DNA of 64,000 nt, from contig PDZU01000001.1 of assembly GCA_002753095.1 (NCBI GenBank), positions 62,001 through 126,000 of the forward strand, in the 5' to 3' direction. Positions within the stretch are counted from its first letter, which is position 1, and the number at the start of each line of letters is the position of its first letter. The stretch is from Magnetococcales bacterium. Lineage in GTDB: Bacteria > Pseudomonadota > Magnetococcia > Magnetococcales > Magnetaquicoccaceae. The notes under the pieces were generated by a model that saw only the letters and a program-made list of their open reading frames with translations, did not search any database and was not told the origin of the DNA. Below are positions 45,477 to 52,685 of this stretch, piece by piece. A program made the position numbers and the translations under genes.

Positions 45477-46349
45477 ATGGCTGGAGAGCAGGAAGAGCGG
45501 GACCGGGTGATCAACTGGGATCCGGAGTTGCGCAACATGCCACGTGAGGTACGCAACGTGATTGCGCCCACGCCGTTACAGGGGACGGATCGCATGCAGT
45601 TTCGCTGTCATCCGGGGATTGCCTGTTTCAACGAGTGTTGTCGCAACATTGAGATACTGTTGACACCGTATGATTTGTTGCGTTTGCGGCGGCGTTTGCA
45701 ACTGTCGGCGGAGGATTTTTTATTTCAGTATGCCACCTTGTACACCATGAGCAAGGGTCAGTTGCCGGTGGCCATGTTGCGCATGGATGAGGAGACGGGG
45801 CGTTGTCCGTTTGTGACGGAGGAGGGGTGTTCGGTTTACAGTGACCGTCCGGTGACGTGTCGTTATTATCCGTTGGGCATGGCGTTGTTGCATCGGCAGA
45901 AAGCGGCGGAGGATGAGTCGTTTTACTTTTTGATCAAGGAGGATTTTTGTTTGGGGCATCGGGAGGCGTGTCACTGGCAGGTTGATGCGTGGCGTCAGGA
46001 CCAGGGCTCGGATGGTTATGATGAGCGCAATCAACAATGGATGGAGTTTATCATCAAGCGTCGTTCGGCGGGCGATGGGGTGAGCACTTCGTTGCCGGTA
46101 TCGGAATTTTTCTACATGGCCAGCACCAACCCGGACAAGTTTCGGGAATTTGTTTTTCAGTCGAGTTTTTTGCAGCGTTATCAGGTGGCGGAGGAGCAAC
46201 TGGAGCGGTTGCGGGGTGATGATGAGGCGTTGATTGATTTTGCCTTGTCCTGGTTGAAGAGTGTGTTGTTTGGTGATCAGGATGTGCGTGTCAAACCGGA
46301 GGCGTTTGCCAGCTACAAGGCCAGCAAGAAGGCCAAGGCGTCTGAATGA
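45477..46349 (+). CDS. YkgJ-family cysteine cluster protein
   Basis: A 290-residue protein of the CxxCxxCC-type YkgJ/DUF family (PF03692). Cysteine ligands: FRCHPGIACFNECCRNIEILLTPYDLLRLRRRL, then GRCPFVTEEGCSVYSDRPVTCRYYPLG and FCLGHREACH. Such clusters bind zinc or an Fe-S cofactor; function is not established. An ATG at 45477 after GGGGGTGTCAAG is the start. It lies just after the aprA terminator, so it is probably separately expressed, though proteins of this family recur beside apr genes in sulfur-metabolising bacteria as far as I recall. Confidence 0.8.
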   Translation: MAGEQEERDRVINWDPELRNMPREVRNVIAPTPLQGTDRMQFRCHPGIACFNECCRNIEILLTPYDLLRLRRRLQLSAEDFLFQYATLYTMSKGQLPVAMLRMDEETGRCPFVTEEGCSVYSDRPVTCRYYPLGMALLHRQKAAEDESFYFLIKEDFCLGHREACHWQVDAWRQDQGSDGYDERNQQWMEFIIKRRSAGDGVSTSLPVSEFFYMASTNPDKFREFVFQSSFLQRYQVAEEQLERLRGDDEALIDFALSWLKSVLFGDQDVRVKPEAFASYKASKKAKASE

Positions 46350-46353
46350 AGTT

Positions 46354-46520
46354 TCTGCGGGGTCCAGGGGCGATCATCGCCCCTGGCGGGTTGCAAGGGC
46401 GGAGCCCTTGCATGTAATGGCGCGCTTTTACCGAAGCAGATTTGGCGCAGCCAAATCTGCGCAGCGCGCCCAAATTTGTGCCCCGCAGGGGCACGCTTTG
46501 GGAGGGCGGAGCCCGACTTT
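46354..46520. repeat. Structured intergenic repeat, copy G
   Basis: Modules: CCAGGGGCGAT/ATCGCCCCTGG; GCAAGGGC-GGA-GCCCTTGC; outer GGCGCGC/GCGCGCC enclosing GCAGATTTGGC-GCA-GCCAAATCTGC; GTGCCCC-GCA-GGGGCAC; GGGC-GGA-GCCC. It sits between the convergent YkgJ-like and DUF697 genes. A small direct repeat (two copies of about 19 bases containing CGCCCAAGGAGTGGTGC) follows at about 46548-46590. Confidence 0.9.
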
Positions 46521-46613
46521 TAACCTTGCGTATTCGTATACATTGCGTGCAGGCACCATCGCCCAAGGAGTGGTGCACCGCCCAAGGAGTGGTGCCTACC
46601 ACCTTTCCATCCG

Positions 46614-47714
46614 CTATTTTTTCGTCTCTCCGCCGAAAAACTTTTGTGCCGTACTGGTGAGCCCATTTTTCACTTCTTGTTGCAGGGCTTTGGCGATGCG
46701 AGCCAGGCTGGGTTGTTCATCATCCAGGAAGGGGAGTGGTCGGCAGGCGTGCATGCTTTCCAGGCCGATACGGGCCATGTAGAGGCCGTTGGCCACGCCT
46801 TGACCGGCGCGGGCTGCCAGCACGGCTGTCAGTGAATCGGTCACCTGTTGGGTGATGCCGTGTGCGGCCAGATCGGCGGCACCGGCGCCCAGCAGGGAGC
46901 CCAGATTGTCTTTGAGCAACAGGGCAGCGTTCAATTTGCTCAGGCGCAGGCCGTACAGGGCGGCGATCTCCTGAATCATGTTCAGGCTGCGCCAGATGAA
47001 GAGCAGGGCATCCAGCCACAGCAGTGGTGTGACTGTAGCCAGCAAGGCGCTCCCGGAGGCGTGCCGCAGGACCACCGGATAGGCTTGGCCATCAATTTGA
47101 CTCAACACGCGTGCGGAGAAGAGGGCCACCTGTTCGGCATCTTCCATGTCGTCATCAACTTCGCGTTGGAAGCTTTCCAGGCCGAGGCGCAGGTCGCTGC
47201 GTCCCCGATAAAAGTGCAGCAGGCGGCGCAGCAGCGGGTAGGCGTGACCATAACTTTCCCGATCCAGTAGTTGGTCTCCCTGATTTTGCCAACTGGTTAC
47301 TTTGCGCAGTTGACGCCATTGCTGCCACTCTCGCCACAGGATGGTCAGCAGTGTACCGGTTATGCCGCACAGGAGCATGGCGAAGATCGCGCCCAGTATG
47401 GGGTGCCATTGCCACATTTGGCTGGTCAATTGTACCGAGCTGGCTGTCAGCATACTGACGATCAAGAAAGTCAGTAGTCCTGGCAAGCGCCATGAGGGGT
47501 GGCGTTGGACAGTTGGGTGATCTGTTTCTGGTTCGCTGGCGCAGTGTTCGGTGCGTTCGAGTGCGGGGGGGGTATCGTTAAAGATATCGGGTTCCACCCG
47601 CCGTGTTGTATCTGGCAAGCGTCCCTGAGGCGGCGCAGGTTGTGTGTGGCGATTGGTGGCACCGTTGACTGTCGCCAGATCTGGTGAGGCGATCCAGGGG
47701 TGAGAGAAACGCAT
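46614..47714 (-). CDS. YcjF-like inner-membrane protein (TIGR01620/DUF697)
   Basis: A 366-residue protein. A proline-rich cytoplasmic N-terminus (about 1-75) precedes two membrane helices (about 78-98 and 106-128) and a C-terminal DUF697-like helical domain. The latter contains ATVTPLLWLDALLFIWRSLNMIQEIAALYGLRLS and GAGAADLAAHGITQQVTDSLTAVLAARAGQGVANGLYMARIGLESMHACRPLPF, matching YcjF. YcjF normally pairs with the GTPase-like YcjX just upstream; that gene is absent here and its place is taken by a long structured repeat. Function unknown. Confidence 0.8.
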   Translation of the reverse strand: MRFSHPWIASPDLATVNGATNRHTQPAPPQGRLPDTTRRVEPDIFNDTPPALERTEHCASEPETDHPTVQRHPSWRLPGLLTFLIVSMLTASSVQLTSQMWQWHPILGAIFAMLLCGITGTLLTILWREWQQWRQLRKVTSWQNQGDQLLDRESYGHAYPLLRRLLHFYRGRSDLRLGLESFQREVDDDMEDAEQVALFSARVLSQIDGQAYPVVLRHASGSALLATVTPLLWLDALLFIWRSLNMIQEIAALYGLRLSKLNAALLLKDNLGSLLGAGAADLAAHGITQQVTDSLTAVLAARAGQGVANGLYMARIGLESMHACRPLPFLDDEQPSLARIAKALQQEVKNGLTSTAQKFFGGETKK

Positions 47715-47842
47715 GAGTCCGACTCCCGCAGGTGTTTATTGAAAACTTATCCATGTTATTGCAAGGTGTTAGCGCATGGATGACAGGGGTCGCCTTGCAA
47801 GATGAATTCCAATCTAGGGGGGAATACATGGAACAACAACAA

Positions 47843-48273
47843 TTGCGGGTCCAGGGAGCTCAGCTCCCTGGCGGGGTGCAGGGGCGGAGCCCTTGCATGT
47901 AATGTGCGGCGTTTTTAAGAAGCAAATGCGCAGCATTTGCGCACGCCGCACAGATTTGTGCCCCGCAGGGGCACTCTTTGGGAGGGCGGAGCCCGACTTT
48001 TAACCGCGCGGTATTGTGTCACCTACGGGGAAAACCCATTGGGAGGGTGATTGAATTGGCGCAGAAAAGCGCGCCAATCCAATCACCTTGCGTCAATTAG
48101 GCGCGCTGCGCCGACGCAAAAACCGCGTCGGCTTGTCGTGAAAAGCGCGCCAAAATCAAAAGATAAAATCAAAAGATAAAATCAAAAGATAAAATCAAAA
48201 GATAAAATCAAAAGATAAATTCCCATGGCTCCGCCCTGGACCCGCCAGGGGAGATAATCTCCCCTGGACCCCG
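47843..48273. repeat. Structured intergenic repeat, copy H (long composite)
   Basis: Modules: CCAGGGAGC-TCA-GCTCCCTGG; an outer stem TGCGGCG/CGCCGCA enclosing GCAAATGC-GCA-GCATTTGC; GTGCCCC-GCA-GGGGCAC; GGGC-GGA-GCCC; GGTGATTG(A)ATTGGCGC/GCGCCAAT(C)CAATCACC; TTGCGTC/GACGCAA; and CCAGGGGAGAT/ATCTCCCCTGG. It aligns with copy B module by module, though several stems differ in sequence. It fills the gap between the DUF697 gene and the ZorB-like gene; no gene is supported here. Confidence 0.9.
48152..48216 (+). repeat. Tandem repeat, five exact 13-base units inside copy H
   Basis: Five identical units AAAATCAAAAGAT. The same motif occurs about once, with variants, at the matching place of copy J (60090-60115, other strand), and as AAAAGC units in copy B. 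The number of units is therefore variable between copies. Confidence 0.95.
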
Positions 48274-48307
48274 TGTAAATATAAATATCTCAATATCTCA
48301 ATATCCA

Positions 48308-49567
48308 CTATTGCCAAATCAACCGCAACGCCACTTGTTTCTGCAACTTCTGACTCGCATCCACGGCAGGCGGATCCATCGGCAGAAAACCATCCAAACG
48401 AAACAAAGATTCCCCTTGCCGATTACGCCATTGACCAAAAGAACCGTCAGCCGCCAATAATTCAACATAAAACTGCGCCGCACGACCACTGGCCTGATTC
48501 CAATGGTAACGAAAGGCACCAGAACCCAATACCGCCGCACCAGAATAGGCAGTCACCACAATCCCCTCCAACATCGGTGCCGACTCGGTAACAACAGGAC
48601 AATGCACCGGACGAACACCAGCACAAAAACAGGCCAAACGTTGATTCAGAACCAAGGCCAACCGTTGCATCACCGCCGGATCCGGAGCACTGCCCTCCGC
48701 CGCAAAATCCAATAAACCCGGCAAAGCCAATACATCACTCCTGGGATAAATGTCTGCCGCAATCTGCTGTCGCTGCAAATCAACCTGCAACTGCCGCAAT
48801 AACCGCGCCTTGCTCTCCTGACTGCTCTCCGCGATCACACTGTGCGTCACCTGCGCCGCCACAACCGGAGAGGGGGCGGACTCCGTCACCGCACGACCCT
48901 TGCCAGTACCCTTCTCCCCAGGACTACCCCCCTGGAAAAAACTGACCATCTCTTCCCAAAAACCCTCACCATTATTGCCCGCATTGCCAGAATCTGGCAC
49001 CGCAGAAGTCGGGCTGTCCAATACCACCATTTCAGGCGGGATGGGGGGCATAACCGGCGCATCCTGATGCGACTCCACCATCTTTTGCCAATAACTATCA
49101 TCCTTGGCAGGAACACTCTTTTCCGGCGGCGGCGCGCTCGGTGCCTGCTGCAGACGCTGCAAAGCCTGCTGATTGTTGAGTAAAAGTTGCTCCGCAGCCG
49201 AGCCCGCCGGAACCTCTCCCGGACCGGAAGGCAAAACCCGCTTGCCCGCAGTCGCCCCCTGCGGATCGGGAGCCAACTGCACCATCAACGTGCTGTTCTG
49301 GTCCAACAAAGCTAAATTATCCTGCACCAGCGTTTGCGACTGCTGCTCCTGCTTTTGCAAAGCATCGTTCAAACGCTGGTTTTGATCCAAAAGAGTCTGC
49401 TGCTTGGCCTGCTCCTGCTCAGTCTGTGAACGCAGATGGATTTGTTGCTCTTCCTGCTGCAGTCGATGGCTGAAATCCATGCTGCCAATCAAGACCAATA
49501 CCAAAAAAAGCACGGAAAGACCCAACTCGGCCAACAGAAAAAAAGAGCGACGCGACATGGCGTTCAT
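48308..49567 (-). CDS. MotB/ZorB-like membrane protein with OmpA-like C-terminus
   Basis: A 419-residue protein. One membrane helix near the N-terminus (about 8-30, FFLLAELGLSVLFLVLVLIG) is followed by a Gln-rich coiled coil (about 32-100) and a long low-complexity linker rich in Pro, Ser and Gly (about 100-240). The C-terminal region (about 245-419) resembles the OmpA-like fold of ZorB-type stators: LRQLQVDLQRQQIAADIYPRSDVLALPGLLDFAAEGSA, then a Cys cluster (ACFCAGVRPVHC), then MLEGIVVTAYSGAAVLGSGAFRYHWNQASGRAAQFYVELL and QVALRLIW at the end. The usual GHTD motif reads TAYS, so peptidoglycan binding is uncertain. Its start overlaps the MotA-like gene by four bases. Confidence 0.65.
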   Translation of the reverse strand: MNAMSRRSFFLLAELGLSVLFLVLVLIGSMDFSHRLQQEEQQIHLRSQTEQEQAKQQTLLDQNQRLNDALQKQEQQSQTLVQDNLALLDQNSTLMVQLAPDPQGATAGKRVLPSGPGEVPAGSAAEQLLLNNQQALQRLQQAPSAPPPEKSVPAKDDSYWQKMVESHQDAPVMPPIPPEMVVLDSPTSAVPDSGNAGNNGEGFWEEMVSFFQGGSPGEKGTGKGRAVTESAPSPVVAAQVTHSVIAESSQESKARLLRQLQVDLQRQQIAADIYPRSDVLALPGLLDFAAEGSAPDPAVMQRLALVLNQRLACFCAGVRPVHCPVVTESAPMLEGIVVTAYSGAAVLGSGAFRYHWNQASGRAAQFYVELLAADGSFGQWRNRQGESLFRLDGFLPMDPPAVDASQKLQKQVALRLIWQ

Positions 49568-50445
49568 CCGTTGCGCCTGACCGCTTTGACCAAAGAACGG
49601 GCCCGCCGTTGCTGCTGATCCTGCAGAAAAGCACCAGCCAACTGCGCCAAGGGCAACGCAACACCTCCCCCTAAGCCAACCCCCAGGTGACGCTCCTCCA
49701 CCAGTACCGGTTCAGGCGTCGCGACGGGCTCTGCACTTGCCACAGGGGCCTCCGTGGCAGGGACAGTGCTTGTCATGGGCTGCTCACTCTGCAGGGGGGG
49801 TGCGCTCTCCGGGACCGGCAGGCTGGGCTCCACCACCATGACCGGTTCCACTCCAACAAAGGGCAAATGGCGCGCCCGCTCCGCCCGATAGGCCAGTTGC
49901 TCCTGCAAACGCTCGCGCTGGCTGCCAATCTGTTGCGCCAACTGCTCGCTATGCCAACGCACCGCCCGACCATAAAGCGCTGCCACCAAAAACGCACTGA
50001 CCGTGGTGAGAAATTTCCATACCGTCACCTGCAGCAATGTCTGCAGGCTCGCCTTGGCTTCCAGCAACACAGGCGCCTGCAATTCACGGTTGAGCGTGGC
50101 TACCGCAGCCAACAGACCAAGCAACGTAAAAAAAATCCCCACCGCCAAAAAACGGTTGGGAATCTCCTGCAGATGTCGCTCCTGCCACGCCACACCCAAT
50201 AGTCCAGATAAACTCAATGGCGGCGATGCCGCCGAAACATGCCCCAAAGGAACCTCAAAAAGTGCCAATGCCGCAGCCGGATCCTGGTTGCAGGCAGCCA
50301 ATCGCTCCTGCAGTTGCTGATGCGCCGGCCTGATGTGGCGGTTGAGCAGTGACCACCAAGCATAAATACCCAAAGCGGCAAGCAAAAAGGCACCGCTCCA
50401 GGGCAGCCAGGAATGGTTCAAAAGGGTCAACAGCCAGTCGGACAT
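49564..50445 (-). CDS. MotA/ZorA/TolQ-like membrane protein
   Basis: A 293-residue protein with three predicted membrane helices (about 16-38, 96-120 and 143-162). The second and third carry the MotA/TolQ/ExbB pattern: IPNRFLAVGIFFTLLGLLAAVATL, then LQTLLQVTVWKFLTTVSAFLVAALYG, closest to ZorA-type proteins. The C-terminal 120 residues are a Pro/Glu/Val-rich linker ending in a short basic segment. With the overlapping ZorB-like gene it would form an ion-driven stator complex in the inner membrane. No zorC, zorD or zorE defence genes are nearby, and no flagellar motor genes. The neighbours are parA upstream and mamK divergently. Confidence 0.65.
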   Translation of the reverse strand: MSDWLLTLLNHSWLPWSGAFLLAALGIYAWWSLLNRHIRPAHQQLQERLAACNQDPAAALALFEVPLGHVSAASPPLSLSGLLGVAWQERHLQEIPNRFLAVGIFFTLLGLLAAVATLNRELQAPVLLEAKASLQTLLQVTVWKFLTTVSAFLVAALYGRAVRWHSEQLAQQIGSQRERLQEQLAYRAERARHLPFVGVEPVMVVEPSLPVPESAPPLQSEQPMTSTVPATEAPVASAEPVATPEPVLVEERHLGVGLGGGVALPLAQLAGAFLQDQQQRRARSLVKAVRRNG

Positions 50446-50536
50446 GCCGTATCTCCGGTCAGGAGGAAAGCAAAAATGGTCAACACCACCATACTAACAA
50501 AATCGTACCGTTCTGCAAAGCGATCAACAAATGGAA

Positions 50537-51406
50537 TCAAGCGGATGGTTGCTGATGTTGCCAGCGATCAAAGAGCTCTTTGACCACTTTGCGGACGTGC
50601 GGATAATAGGTACCATACCGATCCTTGAGAGAGGTGAAGGTCAACGTATCATCGCTGGCGTTGGCCAGATCAGCAGCATGGGGTAAATGGTTGTCGAAAC
50701 AGGGGATCTGCTGCTGCTCTGCCAGGGCTTGCAACGCCGGCAGATGCAGGCGATATTGCCGACTGCGCCGATCAGTCCGGTTCAAAATGAACCCCAAAGG
50801 CTGCGGCAGAGCCTGAACGTTTTTTTCCTGAGCATAGCGAATCATGCGCACAGTCTCCGGTAGGGCCTGCAAAGCAAGACGGGTTAACTCCACCGGAATC
50901 AACACCGCGTCACTCATGATCAGGGCGTTGATGGCCAACAGATGGCGTTCATCCAGACTGCCGGGCAGATCCAGCAAAACCAGATCAAACTGCTGGGCAA
51001 GCAACGGCTTTAAACGCTGGGACAGCAAAGTCAGGGGGCGCAATGGATTGGCATCAAAATCAAGCATGCTCTCCCGTTCCGAGGGCAGAACCGTCAAAGA
51101 GGGCAGGGGCGGGTGACCGCCCCGACTGCCAGAACGGTTTTGCAACAGAGCCTGCAGATTGACCTGTTGTCCGTTGGCCAACTGCAAGGCCAGATGGCCA
51201 ATACTGCAACCACCGCTTTTGGCCCGCTGCGTCAAGCCCTCTCCGAGCAGAGCAGTGCTGATGGAACCTTGCCCATCCATATCGATGACCAGCAGACGCA
51301 AAGGACGCCCGGCTACCTGCAACGTGGCGAGAAAATCGGCCATGGCCAAGGTCAAAGTGGATTTGCCAACCCCACCCTTATTATTGTAGAGGGCAATGGT
51401 ATACAT
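50537..51406 (-). CDS. ParA/MinD-family ATPase
   Basis: A 289-residue cytoplasmic ATPase. The deviant Walker A with both lysines is at the start (YNNKGGVGKSTLTLAMADFLATL). Walker A' and B motifs follow (LLVIDMDGQGSISTALLG and FDLVLLDLPGSLDERHLLAINALIMSD). Proteins of this family form dynamic gradients on nucleoid or membrane and position plasmids, chromosomes, carboxysomes or chemoreceptors. No parB or parS is adjacent, so the cargo is not a plasmid. It lies 91 bases upstream of the MotA-like gene and is divergent from the mamK operon. ATG at 51406 matches the family; the open frame upstream is not used. Confidence 0.88.
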   Translation of the reverse strand: MYTIALYNNKGGVGKSTLTLAMADFLATLQVAGRPLRLLVIDMDGQGSISTALLGEGLTQRAKSGGCSIGHLALQLANGQQVNLQALLQNRSGSRGGHPPLPSLTVLPSERESMLDFDANPLRPLTLLSQRLKPLLAQQFDLVLLDLPGSLDERHLLAINALIMSDAVLIPVELTRLALQALPETVRMIRYAQEKNVQALPQPLGFILNRTDRRSRQYRLHLPALQALAEQQQIPCFDNHLPHAADLANASDDTLTFTSLKDRYGTYYPHVRKVVKELFDRWQHQQPSA

Positions 51407-51797
51407 AGAGGCACTCCAAAGCAGCCAATCGGCAGTAAAATGAATTTGTTGTCTTGACAGGAAATGCAATGGTAGGCTAACTACCGATATTCGGGCAGAG
51501 TGTGTGCCGTTCACGGTGCCACCGGTTCCAAGATGCGGGTTTTAGAGGGAGATTGTCAACCTTTTCCACCCATGCCGCCAGAGAGGTTGTGCAAGAATGC
51601 AACCCGTAGCGAGAAGGTCATCAAACGTGCCCTGCCAGGCGAGAAATGGGCCACAGGGGCGCGCGTAGCAGAGCTACGTAAGCCCCTGTGGACTGTTTTT
51701 CAACACCGCAGGGCATGAATTGAGGGCGTTCGCAGTAGGGTTTCATTTTTTCACAACCTCAGATAGGAAGTTGTGCTCACGGTGAGGAGAGATAACC
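51407..51797. promoter_or_regulatory. Divergent control region between the parA and mamK operons
   Basis: 391 bases without a convincing gene. It must carry promoters for both operons. At 51651-51691 lies a long hairpin: outer arms CCACAGGGGC and GCCCCTGTGG, and inside it arms CGTAGC/GCTACG around AGA. ACTGTTTTT follows on the plus strand, so this could be a terminator or attenuator for a short leader RNA ahead of the mamK operon. A 72-codon frame through it has no recognisable features. Confidence 0.5.
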
Positions 51798-52685
51798 TTG
51801 GATGAGGAGAGCGTGTCCTCCCCGGCAGAGATGCCTGCCAATGCGGAGGGGGAACGGTTGGTAGAACTGGCAGTGAGATTCGAATTGCAACGCTGTGCCA
51901 GACCGCGCCAGAAGGCGGAGCAAAGCTCTCCCCTGGAGCACCGCCATCCGTTGCCAACAACACCACAACTGGCCCCATTGCCGGAGCTGTCTTGGGAGAA
52001 TGGTGCCTGGCAACGGACCGTTGCTCCCGTCGCTGGAGTGCCCCGCCAACCGGTGCGCGGCGAGGTGTCGTTGCTGGCCGTGGCCCCGATTGCTGTCGCT
52101 GGTTGGCAGGAGACCGCCTGGATCGAAACCGTCCCAGGACGCAGCCTGCCAACGGCTACCGCTCTGTGGCAAAGAACGGTTTTTCCGGCTGGACAGGTGG
52201 CCAGTCAGACCACGGTGGCGCAGAAGCCGGTGCCATTGCTGCCAGAGAGCAGGCAGGAAGTGGCGCAGTTGGCCGCCCTGGGCAGCGAACCCCCGCCGGG
52301 CTTGCTGCGTTGGCTGGAGCACAGCGAAAAGCTGTTGTTGCGTTTGCAGCAGGCGACAGAGCAGTTGACGCAACGGGCAGTGGCAGAGAAACCGGCTGCC
52401 GGGGCTGGGGGAGGCCGTCATCGACGCCCGGAGTCGCGGCGGGTCAAACGGTGGCGCCGGCAGCGACGTGGACAAGGGCTGCGTCAGCGGCAGGCTGGTG
52501 GGGTGCCGCAAGAGGAGAGGGGCACGCCACGCTGGCAAGGATGGTTGGATGGCGTATCACAGCGTGTCAAAGAGAAAATGACCCGCATGGTGGCTGGGGC
52601 AGCAGCGGTTACAGAGGATCCGGCACAGGATGGATGGTCTATCCGAGCGGTAAACGGATGGCGGCGCAGTGGGAGACGAGGATGA
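51798..52685 (+). CDS. Basic Pro/Ala/Gln-rich protein upstream of mamK
   Basis: A 295-residue protein from a TTG start with AGGAG upstream; an ATG at 51831 is the alternative. No domain is recognised. Residues about 1-170 are low-complexity with Pro, Ala and Val. A short amphipathic helix or coiled coil follows (about 172-195, RWLEHSEKLLLRLQQATEQLTQ), then a strongly basic segment (about 205-240, with RRPESRRVKRWRRQRRGQG) and another helix (WLDGVSQRVKEKMTRMV). No signal peptide or membrane helix. Its stop overlaps the mamK start by four bases (ATGA), so it is a natural candidate for a filament partner or DNA/acidic-surface linker. In magnetospirilla mamJ, an acidic filament linker, lies next to mamK; this protein is basic and not similar. 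Confidence 0.6.
   Translation: MDEESVSSPAEMPANAEGERLVELAVRFELQRCARPRQKAEQSSPLEHRHPLPTTPQLAPLPELSWENGAWQRTVAPVAGVPRQPVRGEVSLLAVAPIAVAGWQETAWIETVPGRSLPTATALWQRTVFPAGQVASQTTVAQKPVPLLPESRQEVAQLAALGSEPPPGLLRWLEHSEKLLLRLQQATEQLTQRAVAEKPAAGAGGGRHRRPESRRVKRWRRQRRGQGLRQRQAGGVPQEERGTPRWQGWLDGVSQRVKEKMTRMVAGAAAVTEDPAQDGWSIRAVNGWRRSGRRG

Noticed and set aside
48308-50445. A Zorya defence system
   Set aside because: ZorA/ZorB-like genes are present, but no zorC, zorD or zorE effector lies beside them; the linked genes are parA and mamK.
48308-50445. A flagellar stator (motAB)
   Set aside because: Length, linkers and degenerate OmpA motif differ from MotAB, and no flagellar motor gene is linked.
51992-52681. 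A second long plus-strand frame running in from 51992 to the mamK start
   Set aside because: It only extends the mamK frame upstream across the overlapping gene; family length and the ATGA overlap place the mamK start at 52682.
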